Positions 53,852 through 63,807 of a stretch of 64,000 nucleotides of DNA are shown piece by piece. The translations under genes were made by a program, and so were the position numbers. The stretch's first letter is position 1. Each line of letters starts with the position of its first letter. The notes below the pieces were generated by a model that made no database searches, was not told the DNA's origin, and saw only the letters and a list, made by a program, of their open reading frames with translations. The DNA lies in NCBI RefSeq assembly GCF_040438885.1, contig NZ_CP159218.1:1054001-1118000 (forward strand), read 5' to 3'. The DNA comes from Nakamurella sp. A5-74 (GTDB lineage: Bacteria; Actinomycetota; Actinomycetes; Mycobacteriales; Nakamurellaceae).

Positions 53852-56800
53852 GTGACACCCCGGGCGGAACGACCGCGATCCTCGGAGCAGGCTGGGCCGA
53901 CGGCGCGTTTCTCCCCGCTGGTCCGCGCTTGGTTCGACTCTTCCTTCGCCGCTCCCACCCCCGCCCAGATCGGTGCGTGGGAGGCCATCGGCCGCGGCGA
54001 CAACACGCTGGTGGTCGCTCCCACCGGATCAGGCAAGACCCTGTCGGCCTTCCTGTCGTCGATCGACGCACTAGTACGCGCCGGCGGAACACCGGCACCC
54101 GTCATGGTCGGTGGCGGCTCGGCCACGGCGGAGTCCACCGCACCCACGGCCACGAGGCTCGGAGCTTCCACCGCGACGAGATTGACCAGGCCGAGGGCGT
54201 CTGCCGCGACGAAGGCTGCGACGGCCGCGCAGGCGGCCGGTCGGTGCAAGGTGCTGTACCTGTCGCCCATCAAGGCGTTGGCGGTCGACGTGGAGCGCAA
54301 CCTCCGCTCGCCGCTGGCCGGGATCGCCGGCCTCGCCCGAGCGCAGGGACTGCCCGTACCCGACATCTCGGTGGCGGTGCGGTCCGGAGACACCTCAGCT
54401 GCCGACCGACGTTCATTCGCCCGGGACGGGGCCGACATCCTCATCACGACCCCCGAGTCGTTGTTCCTGATCCTGACCAGTCGGGCCCGGGAGATGCTGG
54501 CGGGTGTCGAGACCGTCATCCTGGACGAGGTCCACTCGATCGCCGGCTCCAAACGTGGTGCGCACCTCGCGGTTTCGCTCGATCGACTCGACGCGTTGCT
54601 CGAGCGACCGGCGCAGCGGGTCGGACTGTCGGCAACGGTGCGCCCGGTCGAGGAGGCGTCGCGGTTCCTCGCCGGTGGACGAGCTGTCACGGTGGTCGCG
54701 CCGCCCTCCACCAAGGTGATCGACGTCGACCTGATCGTCCCGGTCGAGGACATGACTCAGCTGGGCGTCCCCACCGAGGACCTGTCCGGCGCCAGCGCCG
54801 GTGAGCCGCGCCGGACGTCCATCTGGCCGCACGTCGAGGAGCGGGTCGTCGACCTGATCGAGCAGCACCACTCGACGATCGTGTTCGCCAACTCCCGCCG
54901 GTTGGCGGAACGGCTGACGGCTCGGATCAACGAGATCCACGCCGAACGCACCGGAGCGGGGCTGGATCCCGGGACGTCGTCGCCCGCCGAGGTGATGGCC
55001 CAGTCCGGCACGTCCGAAGGGGCACCGCCGGTGCTCGCCAGGGCGCACCACGGGAGCGTCTCGGCCGAACAGCGCTCGATCATCGAGAACGAGCTGAAGT
55101 CCGGCCGGCTGCCGGCCGTTGTGGCGACCTCCAGTCTCGAGCTGGGGATCGACATGGGCGCCGTCGACCTGGTCATCCAGGTGGAGTCGCCACCCAGCGT
55201 TGCCGGTGGGCTGCAACGGATCGGCCGGGCCGGGCACCAGGTGGGAGCGCCGAGCCACGGCGTCATCTTCCCGAAGTTCCGCGGTGACCTGCTGTCCTCC
55301 ACAGTGGTGGCCGCCGGGATGCAGACCGGTGCCATCGAATCGCTGTCGGTGACGTCGCTGCCGCTGGACGTCGCCGCCCAGCAGATCGTCGCGATCGTCG
55401 CGATGGACCCGATCACCGTCGACGATCTGCAGGCGCTGCTGCGCAGATCGGCCCCGTTCGCGGGACTGGGTCGCGGAGCCCTCGACGCGGTGCTGGACAT
55501 GCTGTCGGGTCGCTATCCCAGCGAAGAGTTCGCCGAGCTCCGGCCGCGGATCGTGTGGGACAGGGTGTCCGGTCTGCTCACCCCGCGGCCGGGTGCCCAG
55601 ATGCTGGCGATCACCTCGGGCGGGACCATCCCGGACCGGGGACTGTTCGGCGTGTTCCTCGCCTCGGGGGAGGGTCCTGGCCGCCGCGTCGGCGAGCTCG
55701 ACGAGGAGATGGTCTACGAGTCGCGGGTCGGTGACGTGTTCGCGCTGGGTTCCAGCAGCTGGCGGATCGTCGACATCACCCACGACCGGGTGCTGGTGGT
55801 GCCGGCCTCCGGTCAGCCCGGCAAGCTGCCGTTCTGGCGAGGGGACAGCCTGGGCCGACCGGCCGAGTTGGGGATGGCGCACGGTGCGTTCGTCCGGGAG
55901 ATCGTCGGCGCGCCGGAGGCCGCCCACGCGCGACTGACCGCGATCGGTCTCGATGCCAACGCCACCAACAACCTGCTCACCTACCTGAACGACCAGCAGG
56001 CAGCGACCAGGATCGTGCCGGATGAGAAAACGCTGGTCCTGGAGCGGTTCCGCGACGAGCTCGGCGACTGGCGGCTGGTGATCCACTCGCCCTACGGCGC
56101 CGCGGTGCACGCGCCCTGGGCACTGGTGGTCGCGGCCCGGATGCGGGAGCGCTTCGGCGTCGACGTCGCCGCCATGCACGCCGACGACGGCATCGTGCTG
56201 CGGCTGCCGGACATCGAGTTCGAGGGCGGCTTCCCCGATCTGCTCGACCTGATCTCCCTCGACCCCGATCTGTTGCAGGCCGAGGTGACCGACCAGATCG
56301 GTGGCTCGGCCGTCTTCGCCTCCCGCTTCCGGGAGTGCGCCGCCCGCGCGCTGTTGCTGCCGCGCCGGCAGATCGGCGCCCGGCAACCGTTGTGGCAGCA
56401 GCGGTTGCGTGCCGGACAGCTGCTCGAGGTGGCGAGCCGCTACCCGTCGTTCCCGATCATCGCCGAGGCCGTCCGCGAGTGTCTGCAGGACGTGTTCGAC
56501 GTCCCTGCCCTCGCCGAGCTCCACCGCAGCATCGCCAACCGGCAGGTTCGCATCATCGAGGTGGAGACGGCGCAACCCAGCCCATTCGCCTCCTCGTTGT
56601 TGTTCGGGTACGTCGCCCAGTTCATCTACGACGGTGACTCGCCGCTGGCCGAGCGCCGCGCTGCTGCGCTCACCCTGGACCCCAACCTCTTGGCAGAGCT
56701 GCTCTGCGGGGCTGATGCACCCGGTCTGCGCGATCTGCTCGACCCCGCGGCCGTGGTCGCCGCCGAGGCAGACCTGCAGCGACTCAGCGAGAACCGGCGG

Positions 56801-58750
56801 GCCAGGACGACCGACGAGGTCGCCGATCTGCTGCGTGTGCTCGGCCCACTGACCCTCGAGGAGATCGCCGCCCGCACCGTCCCCGACCTCGACCACGACG
56901 AGTCGGTCGCTGCCCTCCGGGCCGCCAGACGTGCCATCGACGTCCGCATCGGCGGCCGCGAGATGCTGGCGGATCCGGTGGACGCCGCGATGCTGCGTGA
57001 CGGGCTCGGCACCCCGCTCCCGACGGGTGTCGCCGAGACGTTCCTGGAAACGGTCGAGGACCCGATCGGCAGGTTGATCGGGCGCTACGCGCGCACGCGT
57101 GGTCCGTTCGTCCCCGCCGCCCCGGCCGCCCGGTACGGCATCGGCGTCGCCGTCGTCCTCGATGCCCTACGTCGGCTGTCCGGCTCGGGACGGATCGCCG
57201 AGGGTGAGCTCCGGCCGGTCGGGGCGCTGCCTGTCGATCCGTTCGATGCCGCCCACACGCCGCCGACCCAGGCCAGCGAGTTCATCGACGCCGAGGTGCT
57301 CCGACTGCTGCGGCGCCGCTCACTCACCGCGCTCCGGGCCGATGTCGAACCCGTTGCCCCTGAAGCACTCTCGACGTTCCTGCCGCAGTGGAACGGGATC
57401 GGCGTGACCAAGGGATCCGGGCGGCTGCGCGGTGTCGACGGGGTACTGCGGGCGGTGGAGCAACTCGCCGGCGCGGTGTTGCCGGCATCCTCGGTCGAAT
57501 CGCTCGTGCTGCCCGCCAGGGTTTCCGACTACAGCCCGGCCATGCTGGACGAGCTGACCGCCGCCGGAGAGGTGATCTGGACCGGGCACGGTTCGCTGGC
57601 CGGTGACGACGGCTGGGTGAGCTTGCACCTGACCGACTCGGCCGCCCTCACGATCCCGATCCCGGAGGGCGAGGTTGCCGGCAACGGTCGCGGCGAGGTG
57701 CACCAGGCACTGCTCGAAGTACTCGGTCAGGGCGGCGCCTTCTTCTTCCGGGCGTTGGCCGATGCTGCCGGAGAGCGGGTGTCAGCGGGATCCGGCGGCG
57801 ATTCCGTACTGACGGAAGCGTTGTGGGATCTGGTGTTCGCCGGTCTGGTCACCGGCGACACGTTCGCTCCGGTCCGCGCCAAGCTCTCCGGCGGGCGGAC
57901 GACGACCCGGCAGCCGACCAGAGCACCGCGCCTGCGGATGGGACGGGCGGCGCTGGCCGGCGGCGTCACGACCCACCGCGTGCATCGCACCCCGCCGGTG
58001 GTCAGCGGCCGCTGGGCGCTGGTGCCTACCCCGGAGATCGATCCGACCGTCCGGGCCCATGCGGCTGCGGAGATCCTGCTCGACCGGCACGGCATCGTGA
58101 CCCGCGGTGCCGTGCAGGCAGAGCAGACGCCGGGCGGGTTCGCTGCTGTCTACCGGGTGCTGGCCGCTTTCGAGGAAGCGGGCAGGGTTCGGCGCGGCTA
58201 CTTCGTCGACGGACTCGGTGCCTCACAGTTCGCGACCGCGGGCGCGGTCGACCGGCTGCGCGAACCGGGGGAGCAGCAGACCTCCATCGTGCTGGCCGCT
58301 GCCGACCCCGCCAATCCCTACGGCGCCGCACTGGCCTGGCCGGGTAGGCCCCGCAGCGGGGGTGAATCCGAACCAATCGCAGGCCCTGTCGAGGGCCCGC
58401 TTCCGGTGGACGGCACCACCACCAGCGTCGCGAACGTCACCGACAAGCACCGCCCCACCCGGCGGGCCGGTGCGGTGGTGGCGCTGATCGACGGCACGCT
58501 CGCGTTGTTCGCCGAACGCGGTGGTCGGTCGGTGCTGTCCTTCACCAACGATCCCGAGCTGCTGCGACGGGCCGCCGACGCGCTCACCGCGGTGATCCGC
58601 AGCGGCCGGCTCGCCGGCATGACCGTCACGAAGATCGACGGGGTCGACGCGATCGGTCCGCAGGCATCCGGGCCGGTGGTCGCGGCGCTGACCGGCGCCG
58701 GCTTCTCGATGACGCCACGCGGTCTGCGGCTGCGGGCGGGCGCGCGATGA
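53852..58750 (+). CDS. lhr: Lhr-type DNA helicase
   Basis: About 1630 residues, an SF2 helicase of the Lhr family. Motif I APTGSGKT is near residue 56-63, the DEVH box in VETVILDEVHSI near 230, then TSSLELGIDMGAVDLVIQVESPPSVAGGLQRIGRAGH. The long C-terminal half is the Lhr-specific domain. Between motifs I and Ia lies an Ala/Thr-rich insertion (about residues 78-128). Lhr acts as an ATP-driven 3'-to-5' helicase in DNA repair. The GTG at 53852 is tentative; GTG 53822 and ATG 53843 are in frame. nei2 follows, as in M. tuberculosis Rv3296/Rv3297. Confidence 0.93.
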   Translation: MTPRAERPRSSEQAGPTARFSPLVRAWFDSSFAAPTPAQIGAWEAIGRGDNTLVVAPTGSGKTLSAFLSSIDALVRAGGTPAPVMVGGGSATAESTAPTATRLGASTATRLTRPRASAATKAATAAQAAGRCKVLYLSPIKALAVDVERNLRSPLAGIAGLARAQGLPVPDISVAVRSGDTSAADRRSFARDGADILITTPESLFLILTSRAREMLAGVETVILDEVHSIAGSKRGAHLAVSLDRLDALLERPAQRVGLSATVRPVEEASRFLAGGRAVTVVAPPSTKVIDVDLIVPVEDMTQLGVPTEDLSGASAGEPRRTSIWPHVEERVVDLIEQHHSTIVFANSRRLAERLTARINEIHAERTGAGLDPGTSSPAEVMAQSGTSEGAPPVLARAHHGSVSAEQRSIIENELKSGRLPAVVATSSLELGIDMGAVDLVIQVESPPSVAGGLQRIGRAGHQVGAPSHGVIFPKFRGDLLSSTVVAAGMQTGAIESLSVTSLPLDVAAQQIVAIVAMDPITVDDLQALLRRSAPFAGLGRGALDAVLDMLSGRYPSEEFAELRPRIVWDRVSGLLTPRPGAQMLAITSGGTIPDRGLFGVFLASGEGPGRRVGELDEEMVYESRVGDVFALGSSSWRIVDITHDRVLVVPASGQPGKLPFWRGDSLGRPAELGMAHGAFVREIVGAPEAAHARLTAIGLDANATNNLLTYLNDQQAATRIVPDEKTLVLERFRDELGDWRLVIHSPYGAAVHAPWALVVAARMRERFGVDVAAMHADDGIVLRLPDIEFEGGFPDLLDLISLDPDLLQAEVTDQIGGSAVFASRFRECAARALLLPRRQIGARQPLWQQRLRAGQLLEVASRYPSFPIIAEAVRECLQDVFDVPALAELHRSIANRQVRIIEVETAQPSPFASSLLFGYVAQFIYDGDSPLAERRAAALTLDPNLLAELLCGADAPGLRDLLDPAAVVAAEADLQRLSENRRARTTDEVADLLRVLGPLTLEEIAARTVPDLDHDESVAALRAARRAIDVRIGGREMLADPVDAAMLRDGLGTPLPTGVAETFLETVEDPIGRLIGRYARTRGPFVPAAPAARYGIGVAVVLDALRRLSGSGRIAEGELRPVGALPVDPFDAAHTPPTQASEFIDAEVLRLLRRRSLTALRADVEPVAPEALSTFLPQWNGIGVTKGSGRLRGVDGVLRAVEQLAGAVLPASSVESLVLPARVSDYSPAMLDELTAAGEVIWTGHGSLAGDDGWVSLHLTDSAALTIPIPEGEVAGNGRGEVHQALLEVLGQGGAFFFRALADAAGERVSAGSGGDSVLTEALWDLVFAGLVTGDTFAPVRAKLSGGRTTTRQPTRAPRLRMGRAALAGGVTTHRVHRTPPVVSGRWALVPTPEIDPTVRAHAAAEILLDRHGIVTRGAVQAEQTPGGFAAVYRVLAAFEEAGRVRRGYFVDGLGASQFATAGAVDRLREPGEQQTSIVLAAADPANPYGAALAWPGRPRSGGESEPIAGPVEGPLPVDGTTTSVANVTDKHRPTRRAGAVVALIDGTLALFAERGGRSVLSFTNDPELLRRAADALTAVIRSGRLAGMTVTKIDGVDAIGPQASGPVVAALTGAGFSMTPRGLRLRAGAR

Positions 58751-58832
58751 GGGACTGGCGCTCGATGTGGGACTGGCGCGCGATGTGGGACCGGCGCGCG
58801 ATGCGGGACCGGCGCGCGATGCGGGACCGTGG
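58746..58832 (+). repeat. 18-bp tandem repeats between lhr and nei2
   Basis: Four full copies and a partial fifth of an 18-bp unit, gatgNgggacYggcgcgc, beginning at the lhr stop. In the ATGA-overlapping frame (58747-58863) it reads M-R/W-D-W/R-R-S/A repeats and stays open for 38 codons, so it could encode a small peptide, but nothing else supports one. Confidence 0.85.
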
Positions 58833-58849
58833 CCGCAGAGGAGGCGGCC

Positions 58850-59821
58850 GTGCCCGAGGGTGACACGGTGCTGCGGACCGCACGCGGGCTCGACCGTGCG
58901 CTCACCGGTGACGTGTTGACGGTGGCGGAACTGCGCTGGGGGCGGCTCGGGGAGATCCATCTCACCGGACGTGAGGTGCTGGGCAGTCGGTCGTACGGCA
59001 AACACGTCCTGACCAGGCTCGGACCCGCTCCCGACCGTCCAGAGGTGCGGTTTCCGACCGGACCGCAGGGCCCCGCCACCGTGCACTCCCATCTGCGGAT
59101 GGACGGCAGTTGGCGGATCCGACCGGCCACCGAGCGGGTCCCCGGCCACGGTGCGCATCGGATTCGTGCGGTGCTCGGCACCGAGAACTGGACAGCGCTG
59201 GGCAATCTGCTCGGCATGCTCGACGTGCTGCCCACCGACCGGGAGCACGACTGGCTGGGGCGTCTCGGTCCGGACGTGATGGCCGACGACTGGACCGAGG
59301 GGACCTGGCGCCGGTCCGGCCGGACGGGCCGCGAAGAGGCAGCGGCCCGGCTGGCCGCGGCGCCGGACATCCCGATCGGTGAGGCGCTGCTCGACCAGCG
59401 CATCACCGCCGGCATCGGGACGTTCTACATGGCCGAAGCCCTGTTCGTGCAACACCTCTCGCCCTGGGTGCCGGCCGGCGAGGTCGACGCGGGACTCGTG
59501 ATGGACACCGCGCGGCGGCAGCTCCTGCGGGGCGCTGAACAGATGATCCCCAACACGACGGGAGACACCCGTCCGCGGGAGACCTCGTTCGTGCATGCGC
59601 GATCGGGTCGGCCGTGCCGTCGCTGCGGCACCATCGTGCGGGTCGCGCCGGTGGGTACGCCGCCCACCCAACGGCCGGCGTTCTACTGTCCGCAGTGCCA
59701 GCCGGGACCGACTCCCACGGACACCGGCGGGCAGATGAGACCCCTGGGGTCGGCCCCGCACCGGCTGGGCTCCACCCGCAACCAGGGACTGCGGCCGCCG
59801 ACCAGCGGTTGGCTGGGCTGA
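58850..59821 (+). CDS. nei2: Endonuclease VIII-like DNA glycosylase/AP lyase
   Basis: A 323-residue Fpg/Nei-family enzyme that removes oxidised bases. After Met removal the protein starts PEGDT, with the catalytic Pro2 and Glu3, which fixes the GTG at 58850. GGAGG lies about six bases upstream. The H2TH region is DQRITAGIGTFYMAEALF and the C-terminal zinc finger is RPCRRCGTIVR...RPAFYCPQCQP (four Cys). The lhr-nei2 pairing supports a joint repair role. Confidence 0.93.
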   Translation: MPEGDTVLRTARGLDRALTGDVLTVAELRWGRLGEIHLTGREVLGSRSYGKHVLTRLGPAPDRPEVRFPTGPQGPATVHSHLRMDGSWRIRPATERVPGHGAHRIRAVLGTENWTALGNLLGMLDVLPTDREHDWLGRLGPDVMADDWTEGTWRRSGRTGREEAAARLAAAPDIPIGEALLDQRITAGIGTFYMAEALFVQHLSPWVPAGEVDAGLVMDTARRQLLRGAEQMIPNTTGDTRPRETSFVHARSGRPCRRCGTIVRVAPVGTPPTQRPAFYCPQCQPGPTPTDTGGQMRPLGSAPHRLGSTRNQGLRPPTSGWLG

Positions 59822-59831
59822 ACGGGCAAAG

Positions 59832-60195
59832 GTGACCTGGTTCGGCGCCGACGATCCGGCGGTCGGCAACGCGATGGTCAACGGGGGTCTGGTGATGCTG
59901 GACGTTGCACCGGCATGGTCGTCCGGTTCGGCGTGGGCGAAGCTGCATCCGGACAGCGGTGGTATCCGGGTGCGCGCCGCCCCAGTGGCGGTTCACGCCG
60001 CGCGCCGGTCGCGCCGACGGCCTGACCGGGACCGCCGCGGACGGCAGGCCGATCGGGCGCGACCTCGAGGTGCTGCCGAAGGAGACGAGCGTGGGTGGGC
60101 TGATCGGCTTCGACTCCGCGCCCACGGCCGGCGCCCTGACCCCGGTCGACGACAGCGGGCAGACCGTGATGAGTTGGCGCATCCCAGGTCCGTGA
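59832..60195 (+). pseudogene. Frameshifted gene remnant
   Basis: The first 55 or so codons in the frame of the GTG at 59832 (TWFGADDPAVGNAMVNGG...) and the last 65 in the +1 frame (GLTGTAADGRPIG...TVMSWRIPGP, stop at 60195) both look protein-like, with the switch near 59985-60010. A single indel would join them into one protein of about 120 residues. No family recognised. A sequencing error is also possible. Confidence 0.4.
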
Positions 60196-60204
60196 GCCGA
60201 GCAG

Positions 60205-61125
60205 TCAGGAACCGAGTCCGGACTCCTGCGCTGCTGCACGCCGGAACACCAGGACGAAGTGCCCCAGGATCGCCAGCGCCGACAGCCCGGCCGCGATGAT
60301 GGCGGCGGTGATCATCCCCGGATACTCGTGCGTCGAGCTGAACGCGGTGCAGCCCAACAGGATCAACGCCGCAACGTGGGTCAGTGTCCCGAACGCGAAC
60401 ATCGGTCGACGGAGGCCGGAACCGAGCTCCCGCAGCACACCGCGGGGCGCGCCGCGCAGCTGGACGACCCAGACGACGACCGTGACGAGTACCCCGATCA
60501 GACCAGTGGCGCGGCCCCAGGTCGGCACATCGCCCGACAGCAACAGACGTACCCGCGCGGTCACGAACAGCACGGCCCACAATGCGATGCTCACCCGCGC
60601 CAGGCGCGTCCAATTGCGGTCGCCGACCTCGTGGTCGGGCCTGCGGTGCGCGCGGGCGGCATCGGCGGTGACGGAGCGCAGCAGGATGTCCAGCTCGGGA
60701 TCGTGCGGCCGGAGTTCGTGCAGGGTCCCCGCCGCGGCGACGGCCTCGTCGTGTCGTCCGGAGAGCGAGGACGCGACGGCGAGCAGGTGCAGGCGCTGCG
60801 GGTGCCCAGGTGCCAGCGGGCGCACGGTCTCCAGCTCCGCGAGCGCCGACTCGTAGTCCTTGCCGCCGATCAGCGACCAGGCGAGCACCAGCCGGGCCTC
60901 GACGTCGGTCGGCTCCGAGCGCAGATACGGCCGCAGCATGGCCGCCGCATCGTCGAACTTGTCGGCGACCGCCAGTGCCCTGGCCTGCTCGGTCACCGAG
61001 TGGTCCTGCGACCAGGGGCGCTGGACGGTGCGATGTTTGTCGGATCCGCCCTGCCGGCCGCCTTTCACCCGATGGCCCTCCGGCCGGTCGGTGGGGTTCC
61101 ACGGGCCCTGCGGCGGGTGGGACAT
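60205..61125 (-). CDS. TPR-containing membrane protein
   Basis: About 306 residues. Tetratricopeptide-like helices (AVADKFDDAAAMLRPYL, ESALAELETVRPLAPGHP, DEAVAAAGTLHELRP) occupy residues 45-150, followed by about four membrane segments near the C terminus. ATG at 61125 overlaps the stop of the metallopeptidase gene by one base (TGATG), so the two are coupled. Function unknown. Confidence 0.75.
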   Translation of the reverse strand: MSHPPQGPWNPTDRPEGHRVKGGRQGGSDKHRTVQRPWSQDHSVTEQARALAVADKFDDAAAMLRPYLRSEPTDVEARLVLAWSLIGGKDYESALAELETVRPLAPGHPQRLHLLAVASSLSGRHDEAVAAAGTLHELRPHDPELDILLRSVTADAARAHRRPDHEVGDRNWTRLARVSIALWAVLFVTARVRLLLSGDVPTWGRATGLIGVLVTVVVWVVQLRGAPRGVLRELGSGLRRPMFAFGTLTHVAALILLGCTAFSSTHEYPGMITAAIIAAGLSALAILGHFVLVFRRAAAQESGLGS

Positions 61126-62573
61126 CACCCGTCCTGGTTGCTGTAGAAGTCGAAGCAGGCGCGGATGTCGTAGACGACCCCGATGTTGAACGACTGGATC
61201 TGGGCCAGCACGCTGCCCGACGACGTGCCGCTGACGTCACTGGCGGCCAACGGCGAAGTGATCACCTGCAGCACCGCCTTGTCGAGGTCGTTCGGGGTCA
61301 GCGCCAGGTTCTTGGGTCCCTGCGGCTCGCGGAGCCAGTTGGCCCAGGTGCCTGCGTAGCAGAGTGCCTCCAGCCCGCCGGCGGGTGCGTCGACACGGAC
61401 ACCGCTGCCGGAGAGCGCTGCGATCGCGTACCGGGACGCGAGCAGGATCATGGCGCTGAAGTCGCCCTTGGCCACGGACCAGCTTCCCGACGGCTTCCCG
61501 ATCTCCTGCAACTGCGTGAGGTTGTAGGAGATGGTCCTGGTGGCCGGGCAGAAGACCACCGGTCCGGCCTGCGCGACGCCGGAGCATGCCGGTGCGCTCT
61601 CGCCGTCGAACTTCGTCAGCGCCGGCGCCTGGTACCCGGGCACGGTCTGGCCGAAGTAGATGTCGAGGGTCTTCCCCACATCGGCGATCAGCTCGTCGGA
61701 GACGTCCAGGTTCCCGTTCTTCTTCGGGATCTGGGAGAAGCCGCTCTGCTTGATGCGCTGGTCGATCTCCTCCTGGGTGATGGTGTTGCACCGCTTGGCT
61801 CCGTCGGTGAAACCCAGGGTGGCGGCGAAGACCCGGTCGAAGGCCGAACCGTGCGCACCTGCGGTCTCCTTGGTCACCCCCGCCGGGTCGGCGACGTACT
61901 GCAGCGCAGCCAACATGCCGCGCATTCCCGACGTCGGGGAGAAGGTGAAGTACTTCGAGTTGCCCTCCGACACCCACCGCCAGTAGGCACCGGCGTAGCA
62001 GTCGGCCTGCTGCTCGAGCAGGATCACCGAGGTGCGGGGAACCCCCAGTCGGTTCTGGACCAGGTGGCCCATCTCGTGTGCCAGCACGGTGGGCACGCTG
62101 AGGATGCCGACATCCTTCTCCAGCGTCGGCATCAGCTCGCCGCGGTCCCAGGCGATGCCGTCGCACTGCGAGGAGTAGAACGCGTTGACCTGACCCTTGA
62201 CGCTGCGCCCACAGAACTTGGCGGACGACGCCGTCGAGTCGTAGGACTGCAGCACCTTCGCCGGGGTGAACTTCTTGTCGAATGCCTTCGGCATCTCGGT
62301 TGAGTAGAAGGTGTACAGATCCTCGATCGTCGAGAGCGCCAGCACGTCGTACTTGTTCGAGGGCGAGGAGTCGTTCGCCTCGATGGTCGGCTTCGGTGCG
62401 CCTTCCTTGAGGCCGGACGGGGCTTCGGTGCCGCCCTCGACGGGGGCCACCGAGCTGTCCTGGACGGCCACCCCGGACACCACCGATCCGCACCCCGCGA
62501 CCAGCAGCAGCAGCGCAGCGATCGACGCGGTGCGCACATGTCGACGACCGCGCGCGGCGTGCAGAGAAGTCAT
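61125..62573 (-). CDS. Neutral zinc metallopeptidase lipoprotein
   Basis: About 482 residues. Lipobox LLVAGC places it on the outer membrane face. The zinc motif VLAHEMGHLVQ (HExxH) and a downstream acidic stretch (EQQADCYAGAYW) match the YpfJ/neutral zinc metallopeptidase family. Many Cys in the C-terminal half suggest disulfides. The ATG at 62573 fits the signal. Likely protein turnover at the cell surface; substrate unknown. Confidence 0.87.
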   Translation of the reverse strand: MTSLHAARGRRHVRTASIAALLLLVAGCGSVVSGVAVQDSSVAPVEGGTEAPSGLKEGAPKPTIEANDSSPSNKYDVLALSTIEDLYTFYSTEMPKAFDKKFTPAKVLQSYDSTASSAKFCGRSVKGQVNAFYSSQCDGIAWDRGELMPTLEKDVGILSVPTVLAHEMGHLVQNRLGVPRTSVILLEQQADCYAGAYWRWVSEGNSKYFTFSPTSGMRGMLAALQYVADPAGVTKETAGAHGSAFDRVFAATLGFTDGAKRCNTITQEEIDQRIKQSGFSQIPKKNGNLDVSDELIADVGKTLDIYFGQTVPGYQAPALTKFDGESAPACSGVAQAGPVVFCPATRTISYNLTQLQEIGKPSGSWSVAKGDFSAMILLASRYAIAALSGSGVRVDAPAGGLEALCYAGTWANWLREPQGPKNLALTPNDLDKAVLQVITSPLAASDVSGTSSGSVLAQIQSFNIGVVYDIRACFDFYSNQDG

Positions 62574-62622
62574 GATCCGAAAGCTACCGGTCGCCGGGCT
62601 GCCCGCGTCAGGGAACCGGTGC

Positions 62623-63807
62623 TCAGCGGCTGCCGAAACCGGGCTCGGCGGCGTCCTCGGCGTCCTGCAGGACCCGCAGGATGTTGCCACTGGTGAGCCC
62701 GGCCAGCTCGGTGTCCGACCAGCCGCGGTCGGCCAGCTCGGTCAGCAGCGCCGGATAGCACGAGACGTCCTGCAGGCCCTCCGGAAGGACGTCGACACCG
62801 TCGTAGTCACCGCCGAGACCCAGGTGGGCAGCGCCGGCGACCTCCCTGGCGTGCTCGACGTGATCTGCGACCTGGACGAGGGTGGCTCTCGGCTCTGGGT
62901 GCGCCGCCTGCCAGGTGTCGAACTCGGCCTGGGCGACGGGATCGGACTCGACCTCGTCCCACGGCGCGGGCAGTCCCAGCCGGGCCCGTTGCTCCTTGGC
63001 CAGCGCACCGTGGTCCGCGCATTCCTGACTGACGAAACCGGGCACGAAGGTCAGCATGATGACGCCGTTGTTCGCCGCCAACGTCTCCAGCACGTCGTCA
63101 GGTGCGTCGCGGACGTGATCGCAGAGGGCGCGGCAGGAGGAGTGGGAGAAGATCACCGGCGTCCGGGAGGCGGCCAGCGCGGCTCGCATCGTCACCGGGG
63201 CCACGTGGGAGATGTCCACGAGCATCCCGACGCGGTTCATCTCGGCGACGACCTCGCGGCCGAAATCGTTGAGCCCGCCCACCGTCTCGACATCGGTGGC
63301 GCTGTCGGCCCACGGCACGTTCTGGTTGTGGGTGAGAGTCATGTACGCGACGCCGAGCCTGCGGAGCACCCGCAGCACGGCGAGCGACTCGTCGATCGAG
63401 TGACCGCCCTCGGCGCCCATCAACGAGGCGATCCGGCCGCTCGCCCAGGCGGCGCGCACATCGGTCGCGGTCCTGGCGAACGCGAACGTCTCCGGGTACC
63501 GCGCGATGAAACGCTGGACGCAGTCGATCTGCTCGAGGGTGGCGCTCACCGACTCCGGACCGGACAGGGTGCCGGGGACGAAGACCGACCAGAACTGTGC
63601 ACCGACGCCGCCGGCCCGCAACCGTGGGATGTCGGTGTGCAGCTGCGGCTGGGAGATCGAGATGTCGGTGGCCTCGAGGTCGTAGCCGGTCTTCCGCAGC
63701 GCCCAGGGCAGATCGTTGTGACCATCGAAGACGGGGGAGTCGGCCAGCAGGGCGGAGATCCGGGCTGAGACGTCGGGGTGTGCGGTGTCCGGGGTGGCAG
63801 CAGTCAT
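62623..63807 (-). CDS. Membrane dipeptidase-like peptidase M19
   Basis: A 394-residue M19 dipeptidase. The zinc site His-x-Asp is in [13 protein letters not shown], the bridging Glu in MGAEGGHS, and His in VDISHVAP and [10 protein letters not shown]. These enzymes cleave dipeptides, some with D-residues. No signal peptide, so cytoplasmic. The ATG at 63807 overlaps the stop of the aminotransferase gene (ATGA). Confidence 0.93.
   Translation of the reverse strand: MTAATPDTAHPDVSARISALLADSPVFDGHNDLPWALRKTGYDLEATDISISQPQLHTDIPRLRAGGVGAQFWSVFVPGTLSGPESVSATLEQIDCVQRFIARYPETFAFARTATDVRAAWASGRIASLMGAEGGHSIDESLAVLRVLRRLGVAYMTLTHNQNVPWADSATDVETVGGLNDFGREVVAEMNRVGMLVDISHVAPVTMRAALAASRTPVIFSHSSCRALCDHVRDAPDDVLETLAANNGVIMLTFVPGFVSQECADHGALAKEQRARLGLPAPWDEVESDPVAQAEFDTWQAAHPEPRATLVQVADHVEHAREVAGAAHLGLGGDYDGVDVLPEGLQDVSCYPALLTELADRGWSDTELAGLTSGNILRVLQDAEDAAEPGFGSR

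Noticed and set aside
54413-56896. 827-codon open frame on the minus strand
   Set aside because: Antisense to lhr; same explanation of GC-driven open frames.
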